Source of the DNA: Ischnura elegans
Lineage: Eukaryota; Arthropoda; Insecta; Odonata; Coenagrionidae
Direction of reading: 5' to 3'
NCBI RefSeq assembly: GCF_921293095.1
Contig: NC_060254.1
Span: forward strand, 106,788,917 to 106,852,916
DNA: 64,000 bases
The position numbers and the translations under genes were made by a program. Every line of letters starts with the position of its first letter. Position 1 is the first letter of the stretch. Shown in pieces: positions 23,501-36,285 of this stretch. The notes under the pieces were generated by a model. The model did not search any database, was not told the DNA's origin, and was given only the letters and a program-made list of their open reading frames with translations.

Positions 23501-24310
23501 ATAAATAAGCACCGTTATCGAAAAAAATAAAAATACAATCTTAACGGGATTAGATGATGAGATAACTTTTTTGAAAAAAAAAAAATCCGGAATTTACTGA
23601 TATGAAACCAATGAAAACTGCCTTGGAGTTTTGTGTGTGCACATGATTGTATTTATAAATACTTCATAATAATCTCTATAATAACTTCTCAAAAATATTT
23701 TCCAAGATATTCAAATGAAATGCGGTAAATGATTTTACTGTCGACTTCAGTTGTATTTTCTTGATCAATCATACAGTAGTTCCTGAAATCCAAAAGTTAA
23801 ATACTTATGGGTAAAATTGGAATATAATATGTTGAAGAGAAAACTTCATTTCGTCCGCTAAGCACTTTTGTCAAGGGGTATAAAATGCGAACTCGCATCA
23901 CGTACCGTAGACTACCCTCTATTTATAAATGTTACGCTTATGTCTGCTTTTTCTCTCTCAATTTTTGATCTACAGGGATGGGGTTTGCTGCATTTGGTGT
24001 GGATTCTCTGTTTTCATGATTTGATCATAATTGAAACTGCATAAATAATACATGAGTCGTAAATTATATTCACAATTTTCCCATAAGTTTGCACAGCGTT
24101 TTTTTTTATTTTCTCGCCCTATTTCCCTCAACTCTCCATCGAAATCTACGATTCGAACGTCTATTCAAAGCTTGTGTCTCCCGCTTGGAACGAAAAATAT
24201 ACAGATAGTTTGAAATTCCACACGTAAATCAGAAATTGCTTTTACAACTTTTTCCATAAAATAACACGGGCTTTTGCAATTTTCTCGGTGTATTCGGTGC
24301 AATTCGCTCA
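23501..24310. other. non-coding, AT-rich
   Basis: Nothing recognised; may include the 3' remainder of the hAT relic. Confidence 0.35.
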
Positions 24311-24458
24311 TTAACACTTTCGCTGCTAGCCATTTTGATGAAAAATATCGCTGTGAGCGGCAGTGGTTTTTCTGCATAACCAAGTAGATATGTCTCTATG
24401 GATACCGTAAAAAATAATAATAAAAATCCTATGATTGTTTTAAACAAATAAAACGAAG

Positions 24459-24474
24459 GACGCACCGGTGCGTC
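24459..24474. repeat. piggyBac subterminal palindrome, left
   Basis: GACGCACCGGTGCGTC, a perfect 16-bp palindrome about 145 bp inside the left end. Possible transposase-binding or structural site. Confidence 0.6.
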
Positions 24475-24962
24475 TGCCGCTCACAGCATTGCCAAAGCTA
24501 TGCAACCCGTGTCACATGTGTTATGCAACCCGCTACACAAATATTTTTATCTCCCTTAATTCTCATCTAACGTTCTTAATATTCGACTGATTTTGCAAAT
24601 AAATAGATGTTTTAAAAATTTGGGGTATTCGAAAGTGATAATTTTTTTAATGAAAATATAATTTTCTCGTAAAATAATTACAAACTCATAATTTACTAAT
24701 GGTTTTGGGATAACTTTCAAGAATCATCCTGAAAAAAACACTAGAATGAAGAGTGCTATTTAAGTCAGCAATAAATATAAGATGTAAGAAAATATCCTAA
24801 GGCATAAAACCGTGTTTTTACGGGCAACCTGGATCGTAAGTGCTAACATATTTCCTCACTCTATTTTTGGCTCATACTCGGCACTTCTTTCTTCCTTTTC
24901 TTTTCATTTCCAAATTATGTGGTGAGTGACCATGTTTAGGGGAACTCATTGAAGGCATTACC

Positions 24963-26271
24963 TCAGGTTGGACATTTAGCTATGTTTATAGTATAGTTTA
25001 TTAATTCATCGCGGTATTCTAACAAATGTACACGTTTCCCACTAAATCTTTGGTATAGAATGAAAGAATGAATCATTATTATCTGAATTAAGTATATTCT
25101 CAGCTTTAGGTACCAACGGCGAGTTTTTGTTTCGTAAAGATAATATGACAACAATTGATCGGTCTTGTCTTTGCCTCCAAAATGTTTATTGTAATCGTCC
25201 ACCATACTGGGCTCAGTTGAAACCCTTCCCCGCCTGCCCGCAAAATCGTGTCCATACTCGGAGGAAATCATCTTCACATCTCTTCATTATCAGAATGACT
25301 GTACAGTATGTTTTCTCTGTACAGCATGTTTTTGTAGACAATGGAAAAGGTTCACGCTGTCGTAAAAGTTATCCCTGTACACAGCGTGCCCCTTATTTTT
25401 TAAATTTGCCAACAATTTATGAGTGACTTTCTCTGCGTTCCATGCTCCCCCCACTTTTTTACCCTCGGTGCCACAATATATCAAGCAATCCAAATCCAAA
25501 CCGCGTGGTTCAGTGATCATGTACAATTTTATTTCATATTTGTGACGTTTGTAAGGAATGACTTGTTTTAATAGTAACTGTGGATAACGTCAACTCCATA
25601 GAACCATGGATTCGTCTAGACTCACAGCCCATTCCACGTAGTACAATTCACTCATACTTGCATAGAATGTATCATGCAAGGGTCGTATATTGTAAAATGG
25701 ATCACTGGGTAAGTGTTCGCATTCAACCACATTTCTATCTTAGTGCATAGCGCGCAATATTTGCAAAAGCTATCTCGGGACATGTATATGGAAAAAACAG
25801 GGAGATAATATATTTCAGATTTTTTCCTATAATATTATAATCTACTAAGAGAAATAAAACCCATCGGAAATAGAAGGTCAAAAAAGTTTCCAATTACCTT
25901 CGACTCAAGACTTATTCCAAGACGATATTCGAATTTGGAGAAGTATTATTTCGAACCACATATTCAGCATTGATATTCGTTTCTGTTGCAACTCAAAAAA
26001 CATCATTGGCAATGAGTCGTAAGTCTTAAGGATTCCCGCTGGGAACATTTAATTTTTGTCCTGAGGTGCCAGTAAAGGGGATATCTCTTACTTGGAGTTC
26101 ATCTTTGTACCATAAATCGAAGTTATTTGAGTGCTTTCGGAACAGTTTTGATGAAGAAGCATGGGCGTTTTCTTCCTGACTCTCTTTGGACGACTCCTCT
26201 GGAATTCCTTCCTGGGATGCATTATCTTCCTTGCTGTCCATCTCCTCATCAAACTGCATAAGGATATCCAT
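24963..26271 (-). pseudogene. piggyBac transposase, broken
   Basis: Three blocks in order on the minus strand. At 26271-26026 is an acidic N-terminal region ending IPFTGTSGQKLNV, the usual start of the DDE_Tnp_1_7 domain. At 25526-25290 is a core block with GHAVYRDNFYDSVNLFHCL, which includes the second catalytic aspartate region. At 25277-24963 is a block with MVDDYNKHFGGKDKTDQLLSYY, the conserved YN..MGGVD..DQ..SYY motif. Several in-frame stops separate the second and third blocks, a frame change separates the first and second, and the stretch between 26026 and 25526 is degraded. Not functional. Confidence 0.8.
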
Positions 26272-27627
26272 AAACTCTCAATTAGTCTTTTTCTTCAAAA
26301 TTCTCTAAGGATATTCATCTCTTTTTTCATCGCGTTCCCGCTGAACCAGACGTTGATGCCACTGGCTCCTCAGCCATCTAATGTAATGGGAAAAAATCAA
26401 GATATTCAGGTAACCGGTGACACCTCCGATGATACTTCAGAGGATAGATATCTCCGAAAATCGAGCATATCAATCTATTCCGAAGGCCACGAGCACCTAG
26501 TACTTTCCTGTGGCAGCGTCGTACTTGCAATGATATTTCGGCCAGAGGGCGTGGAGGGATGAGAGTGAAAGGAATGCCTCGACGACTTTGTTTTTATTGG
26601 CCATACGAAACGATATCCGCATGAAATGAGACGAAATATTACCCTTTTATTTCACACATTATCGTGATCGTCTTGGAATTCCCGGTGTTACATTTCCGTC
26701 ATACCGGCATTGAATTTCATTCTCAAGGTCAATGCTAATGGATCCTGTGTAAAATATTTTATCTTGAAATAGTGGTCGATTTCAGTTCCGTGTGTAATGT
26801 ATACGCAGAGTGGTAATTATATACCTATCTGTCAGTTTAACAAAGTACATAGCCTTTGCGATTGAACCGTAATATAACGAGACACTTGTTTATAATATAG
26901 TGTTTCGGGGTTTTGTGGAACAAGTGATTGAATGTTCAACAAAATTTTTCATTATATTTCAGCAAAATTCGGCAACATTACGGCATGTTTACATAATCAA
27001 TAGGCTATATGGAAGAATAAAAGAAGAGTGCAATGAATTATAATTCATTATTATCGAATGGGATTACATAATGTCCCTCGATATGCCTTATGGTGATAAT
27101 TTCTTAGAGCTAACTTTTTCCACGTTATGCACGATAAAGGGACATGTATAGAAAATTCTGGCATCGAACCTGGCTCAATCACGCGTATTACTTTTTCAAA
27201 GGATTTATCATAGCTAAACGTAATATCTTTTATGTACAAAAGAAGCAGCCATGACAATTGTCCAAACCAATGTGTTCACATATTTTTGCAATCTTCGGAT
27301 ATATCGACACATTTCCTCATATTCGGATAAACTGAATATAAAACTTTATTTGACAAAAATAATATTAAGAAGAGTTTATAATGCATACGAGACCCATTTA
27401 TCTCCGGTTCCGAGACAATTTAGGTCAGAAAAATTAAAATATCATAAAAATTACGAAAAAATAGAGAAAAGATGAAAAGGTATTTACCTAAATAATGAAA
27501 GGTGATTCCTAGAAACGACGGCCAATACTGAATAGTACGGAATGTAATAGAGCAGCGAGAGGTAATTTGGAGCGCCCAAGACGTTCTCGGCTGATTCTAT
27601 GGGCATTTGAAAACGGGTCGAAGCAGG

Positions 27628-27685
27628 ACGCACGGGTGCGTCCTCCGCTCAGCATAATAGTTTGCGCAGGACGCACCGGTGCGTC
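27628..27685. repeat. piggyBac subterminal palindromes, right (two copies)
   Basis: GACGCACGGGTGCGTC at 27628-27643 and GACGCACCGGTGCGTC at 27670-27685. The second is identical to the left-end copy and lies about 20 bp from the right end. Confidence 0.6.
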
Positions 27686-27705
27686 CGCCGCAGCGAAAGT
27701 GTTAA

Positions 27706-29139
27706 AACCAAACAATTTGTAACAATTCCTTCATTCTTTCTCTACTATAATGCCGAAACTCTTATCTTATTTTGACGCTAGTATGCCACATCATGAGAGA
27801 GAGAGAGAGAGACGGGGGGAGGGTTAAGCAGCCCGTCGCGCCCCCCTCAAGGAAATCCTGGAGCCGCCCCTGTCCGGGAGTGCCTGACAAATTAAATATA
27901 AATTCTGTAACATAAGGCTAAAGGCAGGGTAGTATTGAATCAATCAATTGGGAAAACTATTTTACAAATATGCAAACCGGCTCCAGCAGAAGTAACGGGA
28001 TAGTATTGTAGGACAGATTCCGGAAATTTAAAAGATTCTGCAAGCCAATTTTTGTAGCGACACAAAATCGTTCATTGTTTCGGGTAATCTCTGCCTATTT
28101 CTTAAGGTATGGCCGTAAGATGAGTTTTTTCAGGAAATGATAAAGAGATTTAAGAGCGTCAAGGTTGCGTCTTAAATTCAGCCTCCGCGATAAATAATCC
28201 AGCAACTTTTTTCTGGGACAATGATTTTTTTCTCCGATTTCAATATCATGTGGACATCACGTCATGTAACCAAGTGAGGAGGCATTTTCCATAGAATGAT
28301 TTAATTTAATCTTTCTATGAAAATACCTCCTCACTTGTAAGTATCCTATATAAGATTAAAAGATAGACTTCAAATTGATAGAATCTGAGGTTAGACAATA
28401 TCCTAATGAGTTCAAGGGCAAGAACGCATGGTAAATGTATCACGGGCATGAGTTATCTTTCATAGCACGAGCATAAATAAAAACAGAAGTGAAAGAAAAA
28501 AACAGAAGTGACGATGAAAATGCTAAAAGAAAGAAAACGCATAGCGTACCTGATGGAATGGTCGGATGGAACTGAGAGAATGATGCACATTTTTAAAAAG
28601 CGAGAAGTTCTCCAGGGAATACCGCAATAAGCCCGTCCGTTCCGCGGTGTCATAAAACGACATTTTTCGCTTGGAATCCTGAGTGTTAGGAATCGCAAAG
28701 TAAAGAAGGTATGTAGCTATTAGGTGGTATCTTTGTAAGAGGTATTTTTGTACAAGTCTCTAGCATAGCTAACTTTTTCGAGGTTTGAACACTTTTAATG
28801 AAAGCATAGTCCGGCCCATCGTATCCAAAGAAAACTAAATTAACTCTAATGAAACGTGCACATTTACCTCTTTTGTTTTCTTCACCATACACCCTTTGAG
28901 GGTCAATGTCTTGAAGTACAGCTTAAAAACGATGAATGCTGAGCGTTAAAATCCATACAGTTCCCATAACCTTACCGCGTCGCGGCTAATCCAGCTCCCG
29001 ACCCGTGGAAGTATGTAAAAAGTCTTCATCCGTGGCATCGGGTGATATGGTATCGAATGTGCTTCTTCAAGTTTTTTTTTGATAAAATAAATGTTCTGTC
29101 ACAAATATTTCAAATGAAAGGACGTGAAACTCTCTAACG
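27706..29139. other. non-coding between piggyBac and Penelope elements
   Basis: Contains a GA microsatellite near 27797 and the hairpin at 28271-28337. Small minus-strand ORFs (28453-28698, 28686-28892) have no recognisable domains and are not called. Confidence 0.4.
28271..28337. repeat. 67-nt pre-miRNA-like hairpin
   Basis: CAAGTGAGGAGG.ATTTTC.ATAGAA pairs with TTCTAT.GAAAAT.CCTCCTCACTTG around a loop of about 15 nt. Near-perfect stem. Confidence 0.55.
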
Positions 29140-31225
29140 TTGAGTTTCGAAAGTTGCCGATTCCACCATCAAGTCACGGCTATCCCAAAAGCACTCTATA
29201 CAGCATTCATTTCGTTAAAAAATCGTTATATAAAAACGTCATGCTTGGCATTCATGAAGAAGTATCACAGGCTCATCCTATCAGTTGACAGAGGAAAATC
29301 AAAAATGTATCGTCTTCCTGCTAATGGCAAACTAATATCCTTTGATGTCACGAATTTGTTCACTTCTGTCCCTGCCTCAGAAGCCTCTAACTTGACTCTG
29401 GAGCTAATTAAAAATTCTAACTGTGACCCGATGGTTCAGGAAGAGATTATAAATCTTTTAACGTTATGCACCTCACAGAATTATTTTCTGTACAACGGTA
29501 ATTACTATATTCAGACGTCTGGCCTCGCCATGGGTTCACCTTTATCCCCTATTTTAGCTGAAGTATTTATGAATCATCTAGAGATAAAATTATTTAAATC
29601 CAATCACCCCCTTCTTTCTAACCTCGTCTACTGGTTTAGATACGTAGACGACATTTTATGTTTATGGACGGGCACTAAAAGACAGTTAGACAATTTTAAA
29701 AAGTTTTTAAATTCATTCCATGACAATATCGATTTTAAGATGGAATATGGGGGCGATAATATTGACTTTTTAGATTTAAATATATCAATTGTTAATGACC
29801 ATCATGATTTTTGTATTTTTAGAAAAAGGACTTTTACCGACACCATTATCCCTAATGACTCTTGTCACCACATTTCTCATAAATTTGCTGCTTTGAGGTG
29901 CATGACAAATAGGTTACTCAAAATTCCCCTGTCTATTCCCAAATTTGAAAAGGAGTTGCAGACTATCAAAACTATAGCTATCCGTAATGGCTTCAACTCT
30001 TCATGTATTGACAAGCTGCTGGAGCGCTCAAGATCCAAGAAAGCCACACAGTCACTAACTTCTCTGTCATTTCAGAGCAATGCACCTTCCCGTTGGGTAA
30101 AACTGCCATTTGTAGGTAAATTGTCATGCAATCTAAAGAAAATAATTCCCAAAGACAAAGCTAGAGTCGCCTTCTATACCCCGGCAACATTGGAGAAACG
30201 ATTGTGTAACTCTAAGGACATGTACAACCAAGAAAACAAAAGTGGTGTATACTTGTTGAAGTGTAATAATAGGGTGGTTTCCTATTATTTTTTTATTGCC
30301 TTAATCGAAAGATTATTACTCCTGGAGTACGTATTTCACGCTTTTAGATTTTTAAATGATAATATCTATTTTTCGCGATTAAATGAAAAGTGAAAATTTT
30401 CAAGCGCGCGAAAACGCGACGCGTTAGTAGGAATGATGGGAAATCTCTCCGTACGTCGTATTTCTGGTTCCCCCTCCGCCCGGTGAGGTGACCTTGAGGC
30501 GAGGCTTAGCGCTGATACGTCGCAGGCTGCCAGCGGGTAGCCTAGTGCCCTGCTGCCTGGTAGCGCTTGGCTTAAATAAGGATTATTAATACCTTATCAA
30601 ACGAGGAAAACTTTCCGACCGTAGCCAGTTTTAATAAGTGATTATTAAGACATGTTTCCCTGAGCTCTGCGCCTCATGCATGCATTGGTAACCTCAGACG
30701 ATGTATAACTCCTATCTTCTCCTATAGAAACTAGGTCCCTGTGACGTCACGTGGAGTGGCATCGCATGGGCGCCAATCTGGCCCTTTTCAAATGAGGATA
30801 AAAATGGACCATTGCCATTCGTCTAAACCGGCATTTATAAAACGAAATAATTTGTATATTATGAACACACTAATGGTGGGTAACGAATCGCAATTATTGC
30901 CTTTTGTTTTCTTTGATGAAGGAAACTACCCTATTGTGATATTTGTTATGTAGGACAAACTGGGAGAAGATTTAAAGATCGTGTGATTGAACACAGGAAT
31001 AGTTTTATCAATAATGACGAAAAATCATGTTTTGCTAAACATATGAATCATTGTAAACATTTTATTAACTTTGATTTTGATATTTTACATTACATAGACA
31101 AAGGGCAAAAGCTGGACTTTTACGAGAATTTTAAAATTGTTAATAGCCCGCATAATCTTTGTAACGACGAAGTGTATTTTACCCAATCGCCTCTTTTATC
31201 CCTGAAAATTCCTGCCCGCTCTTAG
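29140..31225 (+). pseudogene. Penelope-like retroelement RT + GIY-YIG ORF, split by a MITE
   Basis: 5'-truncated. The frame from 29140 to 30270 holds a Penelope-type reverse transcriptase: motif A SFDVTNLFTSVP, motif B SGLAMGSPLSPILAEVF, motif C FRYVDDIL. A linker follows, then the start of the GIY-YIG endonuclease (SGVYLLKCNN). MITE copy 6 interrupts here. The frame resumes at 30935 with CDICYVGQTGRRFKDRVIEH and runs 97 codons to TAG at 31225. No stop lies outside the MITE, so the ORF was intact when the MITE arrived. PLE proteins copy RNA and nick targets; this copy cannot make a fused enzyme. The assignment is strong because RT motifs and GIY-YIG occur in the PLE order. Confidence 0.85.
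30268..30935 (-). mobile_element. AATAGGG MITE, copy 6 (reverse), inside the Penelope-like ORF
   Basis: Full-length insertion. If the mobile unit is AGGG...CCCT (30271-30932), the AT on each side (30269-30270 and 30933-30934) is a 2-bp duplication. Removing the unit and one AT restores the reading frame exactly. It shares an internal variant (AATCTCTCCGT) with copy 8. Confidence 0.9.
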
Positions 31226-31462
31226 ATGCTTTTAATCTCTGACCTTCGCCAACACCCGCTCCTCTCCTGGTTGTCATGACTTCTCTTCCTCCCTCACCGA
31301 TTCACTAATTTACGTAATCCCTATTCCCAACCCCTCCTCCAAAGACCTTATTACGCTCCTTTAAGTCAAACTGTCCCCCCCCCCCTCCCTTGCTAGCCTT
31401 TCCAACCCGCCTTTCCCCCACTGGACGGTATATATAGACCTTGGGAAGCCAAAATGGGTACC

Positions 31463-31494
31463 TTGATAATGACACTACGTGTCGAAACCGGGTC
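31463..31494 (+). ncRNA. hammerhead-ribozyme-like motif in the Penelope 3' region
   Basis: Reads TTGATAA, T, stem GACAC/GTGTC with a TAC loop, GAAAC, CGG, GTC. This follows the hammerhead plan CUGANGA - stem II - GAAA - short stem III - GUC. Hammerheads are known in Penelope-like elements. Deviations are C3 to U, G8 to A (which would still pair with each other) and one extra base before stem II. The predicted cleavage site is after 31494. Activity is doubtful. Confidence 0.45.
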
Positions 31495-31559
31495 GGTAGT
31501 TTGTTAATAAAAAAGTGTGTGGAAATTAACCATTTTATTTTATCATCATGAATATTAAA

Positions 31560-32457
31560 CATTTCCACCATATATCGCCGGACACTGTGAATTATAATCA
31601 CAGCAAATCTCGGGCAAGGAAACGAATGTCTGGTACCTGCGAATAAGGATTCTTATTTTTCCATGGAGCCACTTACATTCTTTGAAAATGGGAAAAAAAT
31701 TATTTCCAGCATAGCGTTTTAGTTCTTAAAGGCTATTTTCAGGTATAATTACTGGAACATATGTACTATTAATATCTGTCGGAGGGCCATAGAGTTGTAA
31801 AAATGTGTGGAAATAGTATAAGAAAATTATAAACTCCACATGATAACATGTGACTGTGCCTAATTGAGGGAAAATTTAGGAAAAAATAGCATTTTTAACA
31901 AAAATTGAACTTCAACCACCATATGATGAAATTTTGATACCACTGCGGTAATTACGTTGTATCTCCGGGGAATGATTGTCTTATCTGCAACCTCCGTGGC
32001 CTGGTGCTAGATTTAATAAGAATATCTATAAAATTGTTAATTCTTTTTAGCAATGTTCCTCTAAATAATATTTATTCACTATTTTGGTTCTACTCTCCAA
32101 ACCGTATGGATGGTAAGGGCTGTTCTTTATTCTCTGAAAATACATGTGGTTATAAGTCACACTTCTATATTTAGAGAAAACGGCATTGGTGTTATGATCT
32201 GTTTATATCCGATGTATGTAATTAGCAAAAAATCATGGGTAGGTACATTTTCACCTCATATCAGGGGTTACGACTATTTCAATTGTTAGGTGAGCAGAGG
32301 GAGTTGACGAATAAGTTTCACTTCGACTTTGCAGCACACATTTTAAAGCAAATATTAATCGAGTCACGGTGGATTTTTGTGAAAGCATTTCTTGATTAAA
32401 TCTATAAGGAGGACATCGACCGCCCTACTTTGAAAAAAAACACTAAATACTGCTGAC
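31560..32457. other. non-coding, nothing recognised
   Basis: AT-rich sequence after the Penelope 3' region; no supported ORF. Confidence 0.4.
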
Positions 32458-33090
32458 AATAGGGTAGTTTCCTTCATCAAAGAAAACGAAAGGCATTAAT
32501 TGCGATTCCTTAACCACCATTAGTGTACTCAGAATACACAAATTATTTGGTTTTACAAATCCCAGTTTAGACGGATGGCAATGGTCAATTTTACCCTCAT
32601 TTGAAAAAGGCCAGATTGGCGCCCATGCGATGCCACTCCACGTGACGTCACAGGGACCTAGTTTCTATACGAGTAGATAGGAGTTTTACATCGTCTGAGA
32701 TTACCAATGCATGCATGAGGCGCAGAGCTCAGGGAAGCATCTATTAATAAATTACCTATTAAAATTGCTTATGGTTGGAAAGTTTCCTGCTAGCAGGGTA
32801 CTCTGCGCTACCGCCATACTCGGCAGCAAGCAGCCTGCATCGTATCGGCGCTCATAGCCTCGCACCCAGGTGGCCACCCACAGCGGCAGCTGGAACCAGA
32901 ATGTCGTCACACGGTGTTTTCCCAGCATTCATACTTAGCCGTCGCGTTTTCGCGCTCTTGAAAATTTTCACTTTTCATTTAATGGCGAAAAATAGATATC
33001 GTCATTTAAAAATCTAAAAGCGTGAGATACTCCACTCCAGGAGTAATAATCTTTCGATATAGGCTATAAAAAATAATAGGAAACCACCCT
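32458..33090 (+). mobile_element. AATAGGG MITE, copy 7 (forward)
   Basis: Same subfamily as copy 5 (CTCGGCAGCAAGCAGCC, CGCACCCAGGTGGCC). The right end reads CCCTGTA, so the terminal TATT is mutated. Confidence 0.85.
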
Positions 33091-36000
33091 GTAAAAAATT
33101 TTGGGCATAAATTATTTTCCTGTTGTATACTATACTCCTGTTAGTTGACGTTTTGTACCGTAACGATTAATATATACAGCAAAACCTCTTTACATCGTAT
33201 TGGAGGGGACCAATTTTTGGGCAAATATTACCACTTTTCTACGCAAATTTTTATTCTGTGTTTGTCATGACTTAACATATCTAAAGTGGTTGAAAATATA
33301 TGATAAATAGTTACTTATGCGTGATTAATTCCTTCTATTATATTGCGGAATACTTACCGATTTCGATAATTATCTCAGCATCATATTTAACCATTTAGTC
33401 GATAGTAGGTGGACGCATCGTAGAAATAAGGGCATCATTGGTATCTCCCCGTTTACACTTTACGTCGCCCACGCTCTCCCAAGGTGAAGACTCAAACTTC
33501 ATTGTCCACCGTCGATGCTCAATGATTTTCGCCGTCCGTTAAACGTTATACACTTGATGTCAGCTATAGCAAGAAGAAATTTATCAGGTGTATCATGGAT
33601 AGACCTCATTACATCTACTTGAAATGAATGTCAATAAATATTTAGAGCCAATCTTTCAAATTCAAAGAACTATGCATTTGGCAAGTACAGCAAGAGAAAG
33701 CTGTAAAAAATTAAGCAGATGACTATCAATTTATGGCAGATCATCCTTTTCCTAAAGCTTTAAGTGAATTTTATTTCACTTCCCAATTTTGACTTGCTGA
33801 TGCAAATAATTTTCAGGAAATATAGTCGTACTAAGGTGGAAACGGTGTCCAGCCATTTTGTCAAAACGCTCAGAGGGAGAAAATATACAGCCCGACCCAA
33901 AAGAAACACTATACATTGCAGAAATTTAATGTATTGTGAATGGTAAATTAAATTTTTTAGATTTTTTTAAAGGAAGGCTTATCGATAAAAGGTCTAATAT
34001 TTTATTTCCTGTCGTAGGCTGGACAACTACTTACGCAAGTAAGTGATTTACTAATGCGTTAGGTAAGATCTCGCAGATTTCCCTGTTCTGTGAATTATGT
34101 TTAACAGTTTAAGAATCCCAATTTATAGGTGGCAGATTAAATAGCAAACATAACGTTATGCCTGTGAAATCAATAAAGTCATAATTATTTCCATTTAAAA
34201 TTGCATCGCTTTAGGGTCTTTGGATGTCTTTTTGCTAAAATTACTCTGTGATCAAAGGTCAATAATATCGATTTGTTTTATCAACTTAAGATGGCTTACT
34301 GCTACAGGGTCTAATATTTCATTTTCTCTCGCAAGCTTGTAGACTACTAGGTGAAGTGAGTGATTGGAAAATGTGTTGAGTAATATCTCGCTGATTTCCC
34401 CGTTCTTCGAATTCGATTTGTAGGTGGGAGATAAAAATATAGCCCAAAAGTTATTACTCTTTTACTGCCTATAAATATATGTGCATATTTGATTTTATAA
34501 TTTTATAAATAACATCTACTTTGGAGGGCTATAAAAAGAGCAAACGTGGATACTCCATTTACTTCGTTGTTCAATTGTTCACCTTATGATTTCTGCTTCA
34601 TTGCCATTTATTTCGTGGGCAGTGCCCTGTAAATAGGATTTAACTGCTGGGACAATTCCGTGACCTGTACTATTGCGTCAATCGTATCAATAGATTTTAT
34701 ATCCTCGAGGAAAAATTTCGCTTATATATATCCCCTGTAAGCCAATGGGGAGCATGCACAATTTTTTTAAAGTATTGGAATAAGAAGGCCTCTACCTCAA
34801 ATGTTCTCGCCGAAAATTTCGCGTATGAATAATGCTTTTCAGCTGAGTTATGAATGAGTCTTTAAAAATTGATTTTCATCAGCTGATTGAAAACACGAAG
34901 TCATCGGAGCATGACGTCAAGGCACGGTTTCCACTGATGACAGACTAAAAAAGTAGATAGAAAATCGATCTACGAGGGCTCAAATGCGAATTTGGCGAAA
35001 ATAACTGCTGTTTTAACGACAAAATGCAGACTGAATATTCTGGGTTGCCAAGGCTTTGTTGAAACATATATAGGGGTTCTTGTTTGGGGAGATTTGGAAA
35101 GATTAAAGATTAAATTTTGTAGGATTATAAACATAGAGGAAGATGGCTATTCATGAGAATAAATACTGATTACGATTAAACCACGGGGAAAAATAAGGAA
35201 AATACGAGAAATATGTGGCTTTTGGTAAGGTAAACTAAGTATTTGCTGCTGTGATTCCCATAAAGTTCGCTGCATGTCAACGCAAAATCTAAAACTTCTT
35301 CTCGTTTCTGAAGTGGTTTTTTGTTAAAAAACAGGAACTTTAGAAAGTACAGCGTAAGTAGTACTTGAAACTTATATATTTGTCTATCAAATACTGTTTT
35401 TACCTATTCACGATCATTTGGATCTCAACTTCGGCCGATTTGGGAAAACTATTTAAGTTCCGCATAGTAGGTAGCTAAGTAAATACATAAAATATATTTT
35501 CAGCTAGCAATGGATATAATAAATCTTAATAGACAATAAATAGATATTTAAAAACGTTCGTAAAATTAATCGCCTAACTATTTACCTGCCTATTTTACTC
35601 CCGCATCGCGCTAGTGACTTAGCAATCAGTTTTTCAGAAAATCAGCCGCCCCATAAGGAAGTCGACCAAAAGTAAACTGAGGCATTTTGCTTTCTTAAAT
35701 CCCTCTTAAGTCAATTTGTCCGTTAAGGAACTAATGCAAAGCTCGTCGAACATTTTTACTTCGATATCTTGCATTCAAGGCTCCACCACTCTACTCTCTT
35801 AGCGAAGAGAATGGTGTACCGTGCGATGACGTCAGAAGGCGTTTCAGGTCACGTGACTTCAAGCGATATTCGAACCTTTTTAATTAGCATTTCTTGACGT
35901 TTGTGGAGTACAAGGAGAGTTTTGGCTTATATATTTGGACTCGTGAGAAAATTTTCTATTCTATGAGACTAACTAGCTTGATGAACAAATTTAATGCATG

Positions 36001-36285
36001 TTCCCCATTAACTACAACAAAGTTAATGTCATATTTTGTGGAGTGGGTGTCGGTCGATTCTTTTCCACGCGTAAAAGTATTAGGGGGCGATTTTCACTGG
36101 AAGTGCTCTTAACATGTGATATAATTTCTTTCTCTGGAGTAGGCGTTTTGGGAATATTGTCGCTATTTCCCAACACTAAGTTCACTTTAATGCGTAGATT
36201 TTCACATGCGAATGCAGTGCGGAAAAAGATTTGGAAATTTGATTAAACAGTAGATATTTGAGATACAGAGTCCCATATAGATTGG
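33091..36285. other. intergenic upstream of NHR gene B
   Basis: About 3.2 kb without a supported gene. A TATAAAAAG occurs near 34530 but no coding sequence follows it. Confidence 0.4.

Larger units (their letters stand above)
24311..27705 (-). mobile_element. piggyBac element, 3.4 kb
   Basis: TTAA at both ends (24311-24314 and 27702-27705). Perfect 12-bp terminal inverted repeats CACTTTCGCTGC lie directly inside. Subterminal palindromes GACGCACCGGTGCGTC occur near the left (24459-24474) and right (27670-27685) ends, and a variant with one change lies at 27628-27643. It encloses a broken transposase gene on the minus strand. Confidence 0.85.

Noticed and set aside
26161-26562. 133-codon plus-strand ORF
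   Set aside because: Antisense to the piggyBac transposase N-terminal block.
30271-30393. C-terminal extension of the Penelope ORF
   Set aside because: The frame simply reads into MITE copy 6; the genuine continuation resumes after the MITE at 30935.
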